64,000 bases of DNA from Acephala macrosclerotiorum (lineage: Eukaryota > Ascomycota > Leotiomycetes > Helotiales > Mollisiaceae): assembly GCA_014904845.1 (NCBI GenBank), contig MU119397.1:39810-103809 (forward strand). Direction: 5' to 3'. Under the pieces are notes generated by a model. The model did not search any database, was not told the DNA's origin, and was given only the letters and a program-made list of their open reading frames with translations. Numbering within the stretch: position 1 is the first letter of the stretch; each line of letters opens with the position of its first letter. The position numbers and the translations under genes were made by a program. Positions 13,377 to 23,622 of this stretch are shown here, one piece after another.

Positions 13377-15696
13377 TCCATTCCCCTACAATCCAAGAAT
13401 TTTGTCTTTGAACGGACCAACGCTTCGTGGAGCAAACGATAGGGGGCCATACCTTCGAGGCGCATCCGTGACGTCCTTTTCCATCTTCTCCAGTAGCAAT
13501 CGCCAATGGACCACGCCATGTTGTAGCTTGTTGTTGTTGTTATGATGGCAGGCCGGCAGCCTTTTCATAAAGTTGGAAAGTGACACCAGCGAGAAGAACC
13601 AAAGGCTTCAATTGCCGAGCGATTCGCCCTTGTGGAACGAGTTACACTTTAGAACATATATGAGCAACCGTACAATGGTTTTGGACATACCTTTACTTCT
13701 GCTTATCTTCAATGACTGCACAGTAGACTGTTTATTGTCAATGTTTTCTTTTCAAAGCTTCAAGCTTGCTCTAGACATGAAAGTCGACATTGCTTGAAAT
13801 TATATTGGGTTTCTTTGGTGACTACAATGGATTATAATTATTAGTCTCTTTAGATACCTGCATTGTGGAATATGTCCTGCCATATTCTTACGTCTTATAC
13901 ACAAGGAATTGAAAGCTCATTCGGGTTGTGGGAAAAATAAACATGACTTAATGATAGGAACTCGCATTGGCCATTGCAAAGCCAATTTTTTGGATAGCCA
14001 CTATTTATGACTTTGTGAAAGCTTGTTCATCAACGCGGGCGCCGAGGTGCAAATAAGATTCTCTTGTACCTTTTTGGTTAATTTTGGGTGTCTATACTCT
14101 AGGTAAATAATGCCTAGAGGGGGTTACATTACGGACGGAGCACCACTACAACAGCTCAAAGCAATTAGTAGCTGAAAATATATTCGAGCGAGTTTCTCAG
14201 CAAAACTCGGCCTTTCGGCTTTGTACTGGAATATTCCAGTGGCTTTCCATCAAACTTTATTCTTTCGATATGTTCCAACACGTTGTATACCTCAATCTCA
14301 ATGAATCATGTTAAAGCTTTGGTTTGAACCCAGTCTTCCCATTTTTAGTTGTAATACGACCAGAACTTCCAGAACTTGCTGGTATCAGTCGTATCAGCTT
14401 TCTGTACTGCGGGATGACCAAGTAATGTATCATTTATATGTAGTTCCGAAGAGCGGGAGTCTTTACCAGGTCACAGAAGCATCACTCAGCCATTTTCCCA
14501 TTCGAAACGAGGGAACGTTCATCATGAACATCGAACTTGGACAGGACCACAGTCTTGTAGCCAGTAGCTCGAGTGAGCTTGACTAACAGCTGGAAGTTCC
14601 GATTGATAGCCCCGGGGGCAAGTCAGGATACGATTGCATTGAAAGTTCAAAGAAGAAAACCTTTGCAGGGCGTGCAACTCTTCACCAAGTACAGCCAATG
14701 CCTAGCCTAGGGGGTCTCAGATCTTCAGTTGATTTTCCCGTCAAAGACTCAACAGATATATGTGCCTTCACTTTGGTATTCCGACTCCCAGATTGATTAT
14801 GACGTTCAGAAGGGCATCGCGTCAGATCCAATGGTGGAGACGTTCTGCGAGAACCCAAGGAGGGGAAGAAACGAAAGCGAGAACCAACGTGCTCAGATAC
14901 TGCTTCCAACGTCACCGCCATAGGTCCTCAATACCCCAGCGCGACCCTTCAGACCCTAAAAGTCGAAATATTCAAGGAGGGAGAAAAAATCGAGGCGACC
15001 AGAGGCGTTCTCTCAACTAGTGGGAAGGCAAGCCAACGCTGGCACCACTACCTTCCTAAATGCCCTAGTGGGATGTAGCTCGAATCGATATCTTCAGGTA
15101 CGATGAGCTTCGCCGCGAAGCATACTACATTAGCAAGCGATGCGATTAGCTGCGGTGTGAGATCGCGATAGCCAATGCCAAAATCCTGCCCGAGAATGTA
15201 GAACAAGATGATGTGAAAACGCTCTCTCATTCAGGATGCCGAGGCCGACCTTAGCGAGTCGGCTCAAAATGAGATTTTGGTGGCCGATGAGTACCTTAGC
15301 CTTACTTCGTAGGGTCTCTGCAATGAAGGCGACGGCCTGCACCTTGGAACGCCAGCGTAACGCGCAGATGCTATACACAATTTTCATCTTCTCTGTCTCA
15401 AATTGCTTTTAGTACATGTTGTTCCCACTACCAAACTGCCACATATCTTAACATTTCATCCCACTTAGCCTAGTCAGGTACGCTCCGCGTCCAACCCTAA
15501 AGCATGTGATGATGACGTGGAGACGTTCGTGCAGCTGTAGCTGCATCGAACCTTTCTTTTGATACTGCGTATACATTTCAGGCCACACTTCAATCGAGGC
15601 GTTGACCTCAAGGAGGCCCTTCTCGTCGACTTCCTTTTCTTGAGCCCTCTTCGTGATATGCCATCTTGAACTCGGTCTCCTTTGTTCCGAGCGACA

Positions 15697-17262
15697 ATGC
15701 CTTTATCCAGGACATCGCCAACGTACCTCCACGTCCTGCAAAACGCATCTCTAATCTTACTCTCGATTTGCTGCTTTCCATTTTGTACATTCGTCGCGAT
15801 ACTCAGCAGCATAATATCTCCCCACCTCAAAACTTCACGACATATCCACCACTATCGAAAATGGAGGCAAATTTCTTCGTCAACCTTTCGCCCGAGGACG
15901 ATTCTCGTGACTGGCGTAGGCATGAGCAGGGGACTCACCTTGGCGCGCACATTCTACCGCACAGGGCATCGGGTCATTGGAGCTGATTTCGAAGACTGCA
16001 TGATTCCAGTCTGTGGTCACTTTTCGAAATCAATTGACGCTTTCTACCGACTTTCAAGGCCGAGTTCGGAGGCTGGAGCTGCGAGGTACATGAAAGATAT
16101 GATCGACATCATAAAGAAGGAACGAGTGGAATTATGGGTCTCGTGCTCAGGAATTGCATCTGGAATCAAGGATGGAGAGGCTGCGGAAGTAATTGAGAAG
16201 GAGACGAAGTGCAAAGCGATTCAATTCGACCTCACGCTGACAGCAACCTTGCACGAGAAGCATTCATTCATCGACAACACTCGCGAATTGGGTCTGAACG
16301 TCCCAGATACGCATCTGGTGACATCTGAGACGGAATCACTAGCAGTACTCTATCCAGAGAAACCAAAGTCTTCCCTGGGAACGAAATATGTCATGAAAAG
16401 CGTGTTTCTTGACGATTCGAGTCGAGCAGACATGACATTACTCCCAAGACCTACATTAAAAGAGACAGAAATGCACATCAAGCGTCTGAATCCCACACCA
16501 TTCCGGCCATTCGTTCTCCAGAGGTTCATTTCGGGCCCAGAATACTGCACGCACAGTTTGGTCATCAATGGCAAGGTGAAAGTCTTCGTCGCTTGTCCCT
16601 CGGCAGACCTACTTATGCATTATATTCCTCTACCTACATCTTCGGCACTCTCCCAAGCCATGCTACTTTACACCACCCTGTACGCTAAGAGGACTGGTTC
16701 GAACATGACTGGACACTTCTCGATCGATTTTCTGGTAGAGGCGGAGGTAGCTAGGGAGGCAGAGAGACGAGTTGGAGTTACGGAAGTCGAAATTCAAGAG
16801 CTGATGAGCAAGATCTATCCCATCGAGTGTAACCCTCGAGCTCATACTGCGGTAGTATGCTTGGCAAAAGAGTCAGAGGATATGGCCGAGGCCTATCTTT
16901 CGATTCTACCAGATCATGAACCAAAAGGCATTTCGAACGGTCATCGTGCTGAAGCACTTGTTGTACCGAGACCGGGAACCCAGGGGTATTACTGGATAGG
17001 ACACGATCTGGTCACAAGAATATTCTTACCTCTGTTGTGGCTTTTGAGGTTCGAGATTGGTATCACTGACGTGTTGCAAAAGTGGCTGGAGTTTGCAGAG
17101 CATGTGCTATATTGGCGAGATGGCACGTTTGAGGCATGGGATCCGTGGCCATTCTGGTGGCTGTACATTGGGTACTGGCCTGGGATGTTCTTAATGAGCC
17201 TATGGGAGAGGAAATGGTGGAGTCGGTGCAATGTTAGTACACAGAAGATGTTCGGGTGCTGA
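15697..17262 (+). CDS. MysC-like ATP-grasp amino acid ligase
   Basis: This intronless 521-residue protein resembles the cyanobacterial ATP-grasp enzyme MysC, which joins glycine to 4-deoxygadusol to make mycosporine-glycine, and its fungal relatives. In order it shows: a hydrophobic N-terminal segment (about residues 16-40) as in MysC; a nucleotide-binding-like start ILVTGVGMSRG followed by a GHRVIGADFE strand; a central ATP-grasp region with VLQRFISGPEYCTHS; SIDF; and the metal-binding motif IECNPR (E377, N379) followed by AHTAV. A tryptophan-rich C-terminus (WDPWPFWW) also has a MysC counterpart. The start is the first ATG (15697). Fungal MysC homologues usually sit beside a dehydroquinate-synthase-like gene and an O-methyltransferase; neither is visible here. 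The substrate is therefore inferred; another carboxylate-amine ligase role is possible. Confidence 0.75.
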   Translation: MPLSRTSPTYLHVLQNASLILLSICCFPFCTFVAILSSIISPHLKTSRHIHHYRKWRQISSSTFRPRTILVTGVGMSRGLTLARTFYRTGHRVIGADFEDCMIPVCGHFSKSIDAFYRLSRPSSEAGAARYMKDMIDIIKKERVELWVSCSGIASGIKDGEAAEVIEKETKCKAIQFDLTLTATLHEKHSFIDNTRELGLNVPDTHLVTSETESLAVLYPEKPKSSLGTKYVMKSVFLDDSSRADMTLLPRPTLKETEMHIKRLNPTPFRPFVLQRFISGPEYCTHSLVINGKVKVFVACPSADLLMHYIPLPTSSALSQAMLLYTTLYAKRTGSNMTGHFSIDFLVEAEVAREAERRVGVTEVEIQELMSKIYPIECNPRAHTAVVCLAKESEDMAEAYLSILPDHEPKGISNGHRAEALVVPRPGTQGYYWIGHDLVTRIFLPLLWLLRFEIGITDVLQKWLEFAEHVLYWRDGTFEAWDPWPFWWLYIGYWPGMFLMSLWERKWWSRCNVSTQKMFGC

Positions 17263-17448
17263 GCATGATTGGGGTCGACCGACAGCTTGCCTTACTGAAG
17301 GAGAAGGCGCACGATTAACTATCTGAGAACGGATATACTTGACCGATTCTCGAGAGCAGAAAGTGAACATCGAACGGCTCGGAAAATTGATGAAATGAAG
17401 TACATTGAACCAAGTACACGACGAAAATGACCAAGAGTCCCAAGAATA

Positions 17449-17946
17449 TCATACATTTCCCATCTCTTTCGCACACAGCTCCTCTCCTTCTTTCCATGTC
17501 ATGGACGTTTGTGAAGTACAAAAGTTATGCGAGCCATCCCACGAGTGACCAAAGCCAATTACGCCGTACCAGGCGCAACTCGTTTTGCAGGACTTCGTTT
17601 TGGACTGAACTTGTAGGATATCATCAAGAATATTTAGTTGGTCTGATCCTTCCTCTATAAGTCCACCAACCCCAACCTCATCGCTATCTCCTATGCTGAT
17701 GTTCTCCTGCTTCATCGATGGACTGACTGCTCTTGCTGCATCATGCTCCTGCTTCACCACAATAACCTCATCCCCGAAGCCCACGTTACCGCCGAGAGAA
17801 ATCAAGTCCTTGTCATCCACCGCCATAGCATCCCATCTCTTCTTGACATCCTCATCCACGGCTTTGACGTCTCTCGTGGGCCAATCTTCGAGACTGCCAG
17901 TCATTTTTTCCTTCACCTCGACATCTGCTGGCAGCTCTCGCTTCAT
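17449..17946 (-). CDS. Hypothetical acidic protein
   Basis: A 165-codon frame from ATG at 17946, with codon use typical of real genes in this window, lies convergent to the ATP-grasp gene. The product is acidic and hydrophilic and holds two sequences resembling sumoylation sites (VKQE and MKQE). The frame stays open upstream of the ATG to a possible splice acceptor near 17980, so an additional 5' exon may be missing. The last 50 residues look less constrained, and an unrecognised intron or frame error there is possible. I do not recognise a domain; a nuclear role is only a guess from the charged composition. Confidence 0.4.
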   Translation of the reverse strand: MKRELPADVEVKEKMTGSLEDWPTRDVKAVDEDVKKRWDAMAVDDKDLISLGGNVGFGDEVIVVKQEHDAARAVSPSMKQENISIGDSDEVGVGGLIEEGSDQLNILDDILQVQSKTKSCKTSCAWYGVIGFGHSWDGSHNFCTSQTSMTWKEGEELCAKEMGNV

Positions 17947-17952
17947 CCCCAC

Positions 17953-18497
17953 TTCAACTGGCGGAGCCTCGGTGCCTGCCGTATGCAGCGATATAGTTCA
18001 CGTTCCGCACGGTGTTCAAAAAGTGTGCTCAAACCTTTTTGAAGAGATGTAAGAAAAACATTGGACTAACGGAAGATCACGTTGAGGTGGATGTCGAACG
18101 ATTTGCAGGAGTTAGAAATGACGTTCACTGAGGGATACCGAATACAAAACTCACGAATTGAAAGGACCTTCAAAGTACGTACAGAGCCAAATACCACACT
18201 TTGCAATAGATGTGCCACTGCGCCTTACCAGTTGGTCTATGAACCAGTATACTCTGAAGGGAAATTGAGACTACAGGGCTCTGACAAGAAGCTGATAGGT
18301 TACTAGTTAAAACTAGGGCTTTTCTCACGTACCTGCTGAAGAACACATTTTCTCATGTTTTCAAAGTACAGGTGCAGCTCTACTTTCTGCTTACTTCTGT
18401 GTGCATTGGAACACTTCCCAGCTCGTTAAGCCGGGTCGCAGATAACACCAATTCTTCTTAAGAACACCTTTCGAGTTTAGGCATCCCTCCAGAGTCA
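17953..18497. other. Intergenic region before ppx1 end
   Basis: Only short frames are present. A small plus-strand frame at 18082-18306 has no recognisable domain. It may contain the promoter or first exon of the minus-strand gene at 17449-17946. Confidence 0.4.
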
Positions 18498-19756
18498 TCA
18501 TGTCGATATTGCTAATCTCAAGAAAGGTGCTATCTGCTTACGGCCATCATGAGCTCTTCCCTGTGACCAGCAATGCCGCCACTGATCAATACGTTCGAGG
18601 CCGAGAGCTCCATCCTTCCATGTCTTGAGGCCGAGGCTTTGCATTGCTTCCTCTTCGAATTTTAGGACGGACTCCACGCCTTTTCGGTCCATTCCCCAGA
18701 TTAGGAGCTCTCTCTTGAAGATATCGTCGACCAGGCTCCTAGTCATGACCGAGAAGACAGACAAGTTTCGCTCCTTTGCGAAGTCTTCTAAAACAGATAA
18801 GAACTTCTCGTTGCTGCCAGCTTTCTCGACAAGAAAAGATATGTCCTTGACCACAGAGCAGATTCCAAGAGAGGCGCCATTGTCGTTCCATTCCTTGTAG
18901 TCCTTTCTGAGAAGATCATATAGGCTCATGCCATCGACATCTCTCTCTGCATCGGAGATTTCTTTGAAGTAGTGTTCCGCGTTGATCTGATTCTCCTCTT
19001 CGGCATTGATCCAATGTTCTAGGTACTTGACGACTTCCACATCAGTAGGCGAAGTCTTTGGCTTGTTCTTTAAGTTTGAGGTGTCAATGAGAATCGGACC
19101 CAAGGCCAGTCGCGCCAATTCAGCATTCCATTTGGCTCCCTCTTTCCTTGTCGATTCCGAGGCCAGCGAGTCCCATGATTCTCTGCAGTATTGCACGACT
19201 AAGCTAGAGCAACTTCCGCACTTCTGCACAACCCTTGGCTCATCTCCGGTGTCCTTGGGTATTTTATTCTCTTCTTCGTGGTGATCAATACAACCAACTA
19301 GACGGTTTCCGTATATCTTGCCCAGTTCTCCCACCATGAAATTGTGGTCTACCAGAATCCATTTTGTCTTCTCAGGAGCCAATCGCATGGAGTCTGACGT
19401 GATGGATGGCAGATCAGATAGGGTGATGAGGTCGCTCGGTTTTAGGCTGGCACGAGAAAGAATTGGCAGCAATTCGGGACGGAGATTGAGATCAGCTCTT
19501 TGAATATTCGACAGAGGTATGTAGAAGGTTTTTGATTTAGGCGCATATGTTCGAAGGTATGCCAAAACAACAGCGCTGCATAATGAATCGAGGTCTATGA
19601 TGGTGTTAGTCAACGTTTGGCTCGAAGGAAAGTCTGCCTGCCTGCCGCTTCGTTCCCAATTACGAATGTAATGGGTGAGGTTTGCTGTCCTACATTTTTC
19701 AGGGCAATTTTGGCTGATGAGAGGAACGACTGTAGGGATGCGCGTGTAAGAGGCAT
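18498..19756 (-). CDS. ppx1: Exopolyphosphatase, DHH family
   Basis: Exons 19756-19642 and 19594-18498 encode 403 residues. The enzyme removes terminal phosphates from inorganic polyphosphate. The N-terminal DHH domain carries VIGNEAADLDS (residues 32-42, metal-binding D39 and D41), then LVDHN, the signature GCIDHHEE, and LIDTSNLK; a DHHA2-type domain follows. The correct N-terminus is found only by splicing out 19595-19641: exon 1 reads in a different frame from the longest open frame and restores FVIGNEAA exactly before DLDS. That intron begins GC instead of GT. The length agrees with yeast Ppx1 (about 400 residues). The start ATG (19756) gives the expected MPLTRASLQSFLSSAK beginning. No targeting signal is seen, so a cytosolic location is likely. 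Confidence 0.9.
19595..19641 (-). other. ppx1: GC-AG intron of ppx1 (47 nt)
   Basis: On the coding strand it starts GCAGGC and ends ATAG, with a canonical branch-point-like GACTAAC about 15 bases before the acceptor. It is phase 1: the last base of exon 1 (G) joins AC to make the first Asp of DLDS. No GT donor nearby gives a conserved protein. Confidence 0.8.
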
Positions 19757-20731
19757 TTTGATTGCTCTTGAACCTGCGAGCAGCCAGCATTCGTTTCCCC
19801 CAAGCTCAGAAGAAGAAACTTGTCAAGCCTCGCGACGCGTTGGAACACAAAAAGCCCCTGACGTCACCCCTGAAGCGAGCCCCTATCAGGCGAAACCTCA
19901 TCATCAACATCCAAAATCTCTTCGTGAGGATGCTGTCTTTTTGAACTCAAACTTTACCTATTCTTTTCAGCATATTGCTCATGTTCAGTAAAGATTTCAA
20001 CCCCTTGCTAAAATCACAAAACCTTGAAGTCGGGAAATGTCTGATCCTCACAATTGATTGCTTTCAAATGAGCTGAACGTATCATGATATCCAGAGGTAA
20101 ATAGTGACAAGATGCTATAATCTTATGCCATTATCAATGGTTTCGTTGGAATAGTCAGTTCAACACGTTTTTGAAACTTGGTTTGTACCTAGGTATGGGA
20201 GGTATCTTTGTCTATTACATGAACCTCCGTACTCTGTGTTTTTCCTTCCCCAACTTCCAAATTAAACTTTCCGTATGCACTCCATTTGCCACCCACACAA
20301 CCCGGAATTTCTTTGCTTCATCCAGTTAAAAATTACCATGGTTCTTGGCAATGTTAGAGCTTGAAAATGCCACGATTCCGTTGGCCACTGTCGACCACAC
20401 AGGTATGCCGGAGTGCTCCTTTCCAACATTCTCCATTTCTGTCGGGACCACCAACCTGGATAGTGGGTTTTGATGTGTGCAAATCCTCATCTCCGGCTGA
20501 ATGGATTGATGGCTTGACTCGACAGATCAACTTTCCCCGCATCTCCTTAGTTCTCATGACGCCCAGATGCACGTTCGGTGTGTCTTGGGTTTCGGAACAA
20601 ATACTCCGCCCTTTGTTTAAGTAAAAACAATTCAGATGCGGGCAGATTTTTTTTAGAAGGCTCGTCCGTTCGTTGTGAACTGTTTTGTAGATGATTCTAT
20701 TAACTCAATATGCAACTTCCTCATATCGAAG
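19757..20731. other. Intergenic region, ppx1 promoter
   Basis: Nothing coding is recognised. It lies between the divergent ppx1 start and the PTH11-like relic and should hold the ppx1 promoter. Short frames here are random-looking. Confidence 0.5.
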
Positions 20732-20739
20732 TCCTTCAT

Positions 20740-21850
20740 TCATAGCCAGCTCCCGACTATACCCACCCGTCGGACATCAGAGGCTCTGAGCTTCTCATTA
20801 CAACATGCATTCTATTTCCAATCGCTCTGTTTGTGGTATTCCTTCGCATCTTTACTCGTCTTCGACTGTCAAAATCTTTTGGCGCAGATGACTTCTTGTT
20901 GGTGGCCATTATCCTGACCAAGACGTGCGCTGTTCTGACCGGCGTCGCTGTTCAACGGTGGGGATGGGATCGACATATGTGAGACGTTTCTATCGAACTG
21001 GTGGCACTTGGCCTCAAGTTGACTTTGGTCATGGCATACTCCTTTGTAGTTGCTGTCTCTTGCACCAAGATATCTCTCCTTATTCTGACCCGACGGATGA
21101 CGTCGGCGGGATCGGGCCTGCTCTATACCACTTCAACCACTCTCGTGGTGATCGTTGCACTCGAAGGAATTATTTTCGTCATCGTGGTTGTCTTTACTTG
21201 CACGTAAACATAGTGGCTAGCCCTCGCATGATCTATTACTGACAGGGAGATTCGGTTCTGTATCCGACTTTTGGATATTGCCAATTAAGCCTCAGACTTG
21301 TATCTACGAACAACTCCACCTCGTGATTGGAGGTGTAATTAACACATGCACTGATGTTCTTGTCTTCATCTTACCTTTAATGATGGTTCTTCGACTGCAT
21401 TACCAAGGAGACAAAAAATCATATTAGCGATTTTGTTTGGAGGTAGTTTGATTGTGTGCATAGGAGGTGCATTCAGGATTTATTATTTCTTCAAAACTAC
21501 ATCCACCTACGATCGAACCTAGGCTTCGTATGGTCTTTGGGTATCAGGCTTGACTGAACTCTATCTCGGCATAGTATGTCTTTCTCCTCGACTCCTTGTG
21601 TTTGGCTAACCCAGCGGCCTGAACTAGATATGCACTTCGGCGCCTGCTTGCAAGCCTTTCTTTGCACGATACCTGCCGAGTATTCTAGGAGCACCGAGTC
21701 CAGGCCCGTTCCCGCGACTTGGAAATTACACAAGGCATTCGCACATATACGAGAAGTAACAGAGCAGACGGCACAGGGCAGGTTCTCAATTCATGGAAGA
21801 TATCCTAGTAGAGACAGACATTGAATGGACAATCTCAAGTCGACGAATCT
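20740..21850 (+). pseudogene. PTH11-like (SAT4/rhodopsin-fold) receptor relic
   Basis: Pieces of a seven-helix fungal integral membrane protein of the PTH11/SAT4 type are readable: a first helix leading to FTRLRLSKSFGADDFL; then WGWDRHM, stop, DVSIELVALGLK; SCTKISLLILTRRM; after a likely intron (about 21203-21243), ILPIKPQTCIYEQLHLVIGG; IILAILFGG; STYDRT, stop, ASYGLWVSGLTELYLGI; and APSPGPFPRLG. Damage includes a TGA at 20980-20982 and a TAG at 21520-21522, both where the family normally has tryptophan, a frameshift near 21408, and another near 21645. This is a dead gene. Family members act as surface sensors, for example in appressorium formation, but this copy cannot make a full protein. 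Confidence 0.75.
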
Positions 21851-23622
21851 CACTCACACTCGCGAGATCCGAGGCGCAGAAGCGAATGCAAGACAAGAAG
21901 AGAAGCAGCTCTACTGAGAACAGGTATCGGCGCTTTATCGAGGCCATCTACCAGAACGAAGTCTTTCCCAGCAACACGGTTAATACAGGACACCGAAAAA
22001 GATGACGGTATGGAAGGAAACCTGGGCCAACTATAGAATGGATTTTGAACCTTGTAATTGTTAAACGTAAGACACGCCGCAGCATCGTGGCCCGCTTAGC
22101 CGATCATGATGTGATGCAGAATGCAGAATTCGTGCATGAGCATCTTGGAGATCTTGCTTGGTCCGTGGTTTTGCAGACGGCGAGAGACAGTCAGGCGATC
22201 TCCAACCAGCACCGGCCAAATGCTCAGTATGCAATACGTACAAAGAAATATATAATATGCTCAAACCCGATTGGAAAGATACACACTGCATATCGCAAAA
22301 GCAAAAGCAAAGTTTCGGCTCGCGTGCCGTACGAGGCTTGAAGTTTCCGGTTGCCCAGATCAGGCGAGTTATTTTGCAGGATCTTTGGGGAGGAGAGGCC
22401 GGTAAATGGCTCATGTCATCATGAGGCTGTCAAGGCGGTCAGTTCCTGCACAAGAGCGTTGTACACTTTCAGCACTCGGCATTCCGAGGTCACGTAACCT
22501 CGTAAAGCATGGCTCCTGTGGTATCGCGTCGTCGTGCTGTGTCCGGATTCCCGCAAGCAAGTATTGCCTTTCGGTGTTGATTCTGACCCAGTCATTCGGG
22601 ATGACAAGGAACGGGTGAGACAGCAACTGCTCCGTGCTTCGGGGATTTATAAATCGTCATCAGCATCAGCATCTGCATCAGCATCTGCATCTCAGGGCTG
22701 GAAAAACGAACTTGACGTGACTTGACGTGAAAAATCCTGCTTTACGGTGTGTGCTGGCTGGAAAAGTGTGCTGAAAATACGGAGGTATTGGGTTTCGGGA
22801 CTGCACTCCATTGCTCCAATTATTACTCGGTGTCGCGTTTTTCTGCACAGAGGGCTGGCGTGCGAGTGCCACGACGATTGGAGAGTCATTCAGTGTCAGG
22901 CGTCACGCTGGCCGTGTGAGAGTGGGTGGAGGCGCTGGAGGGGAGGGTGATGAAAATTCTCTGGCGATCGACATTGACAGGAATCTCCAGTAGTGCCATT
23001 ACTGACCGCCGACGCGGATCCATACAATCGAGTCTCTCGTCTTTCGTCTTTCGTCTTTTGCACGTACTGTACCTGATCACCTCAGATCCTTTCTTCCCTT
23101 GGCCGCTCTCTCTCTCTCTCCCCCTCTCTCTCTGCCATGGACGGACGAGCAGTTGAGGACATTCACGCCCCCAGATCCCCAAGTGCACCGTTACCGTAGA
23201 GAAGAGATTGGGCGCTTCAGACTGTCTTTCCCCCACGTTATCTCCGGGTTGGCTCCACAGCACAGCAAGGTTGTGCTGGACTCACCGCCGCCGCCGGCCG
23301 CCTCGCATTTACTCGGTACGCCCACTTCGTCACCCAAAAGTCACAGAAGCCTCAACAATCGCACATCTTTGAGGGAGTTGGACGAGCTCCCCCATATGCA
23401 TTCTCGATATATGTCCTAGACCAACTTCTCGGCGAAAGCAATTCTCGGGGCCTCGAACCTCTTTCAAGTCAATATAGTTCCGCATTCGGCAATCGCAACC
23501 GGGGTAGCAGACTGTCGACCATGCTCGCGTTACGAAGCAGGGAGGACTCAATTACATAGTTTACAGACGTCCGTCTCTTCCACTTGTGACGGATCGGACA
23601 ACCACCTTTCATCCGTGTTGCA
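21851..23622. other. Intergenic region with simple repeats
   Basis: No gene is recognised in nearly 1.8 kb. It contains an AGCATC/TGCATC microsatellite at about 22657-22693 and a CT-rich tract at 23105-23134. The CT tract lies about 490 bases upstream of the receptor ATG and is typical of fungal promoters and leaders. Confidence 0.5.

Larger units (their letters stand above)
11276..15696. other. Gene-poor decayed DNA
   Basis: Base composition returns to normal, but only short overlapping frames on both strands are seen, none with a domain I recognise. It contains a broken tRNA, a short C-run near 12466, and one fragment at 13125-13376 with coding-like codon use. It may hold relics of genes or transposons next to the AT-rich block. 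It gives no sign of the partner genes one would expect beside the ATP-grasp gene that follows. Confidence 0.5.

Noticed and set aside
14308..14586. A 92-codon plus-strand frame as a gene
   Set aside because: No recognisable domain, no neighbouring exon that joins cleanly, and it lies in decayed DNA.
15048..15830. Relic of mycosporine partner genes (cyclase or O-methyltransferase) upstream of the ATP-grasp gene
   Set aside because: I compared the short frames by eye with the expected motifs and found none; the frames look random.
18082..18306. Short zinc-finger-like frame containing CNRC
   Set aside because: Only one CxxC pair is present, no known finger follows, and the opposite strand is equally open.
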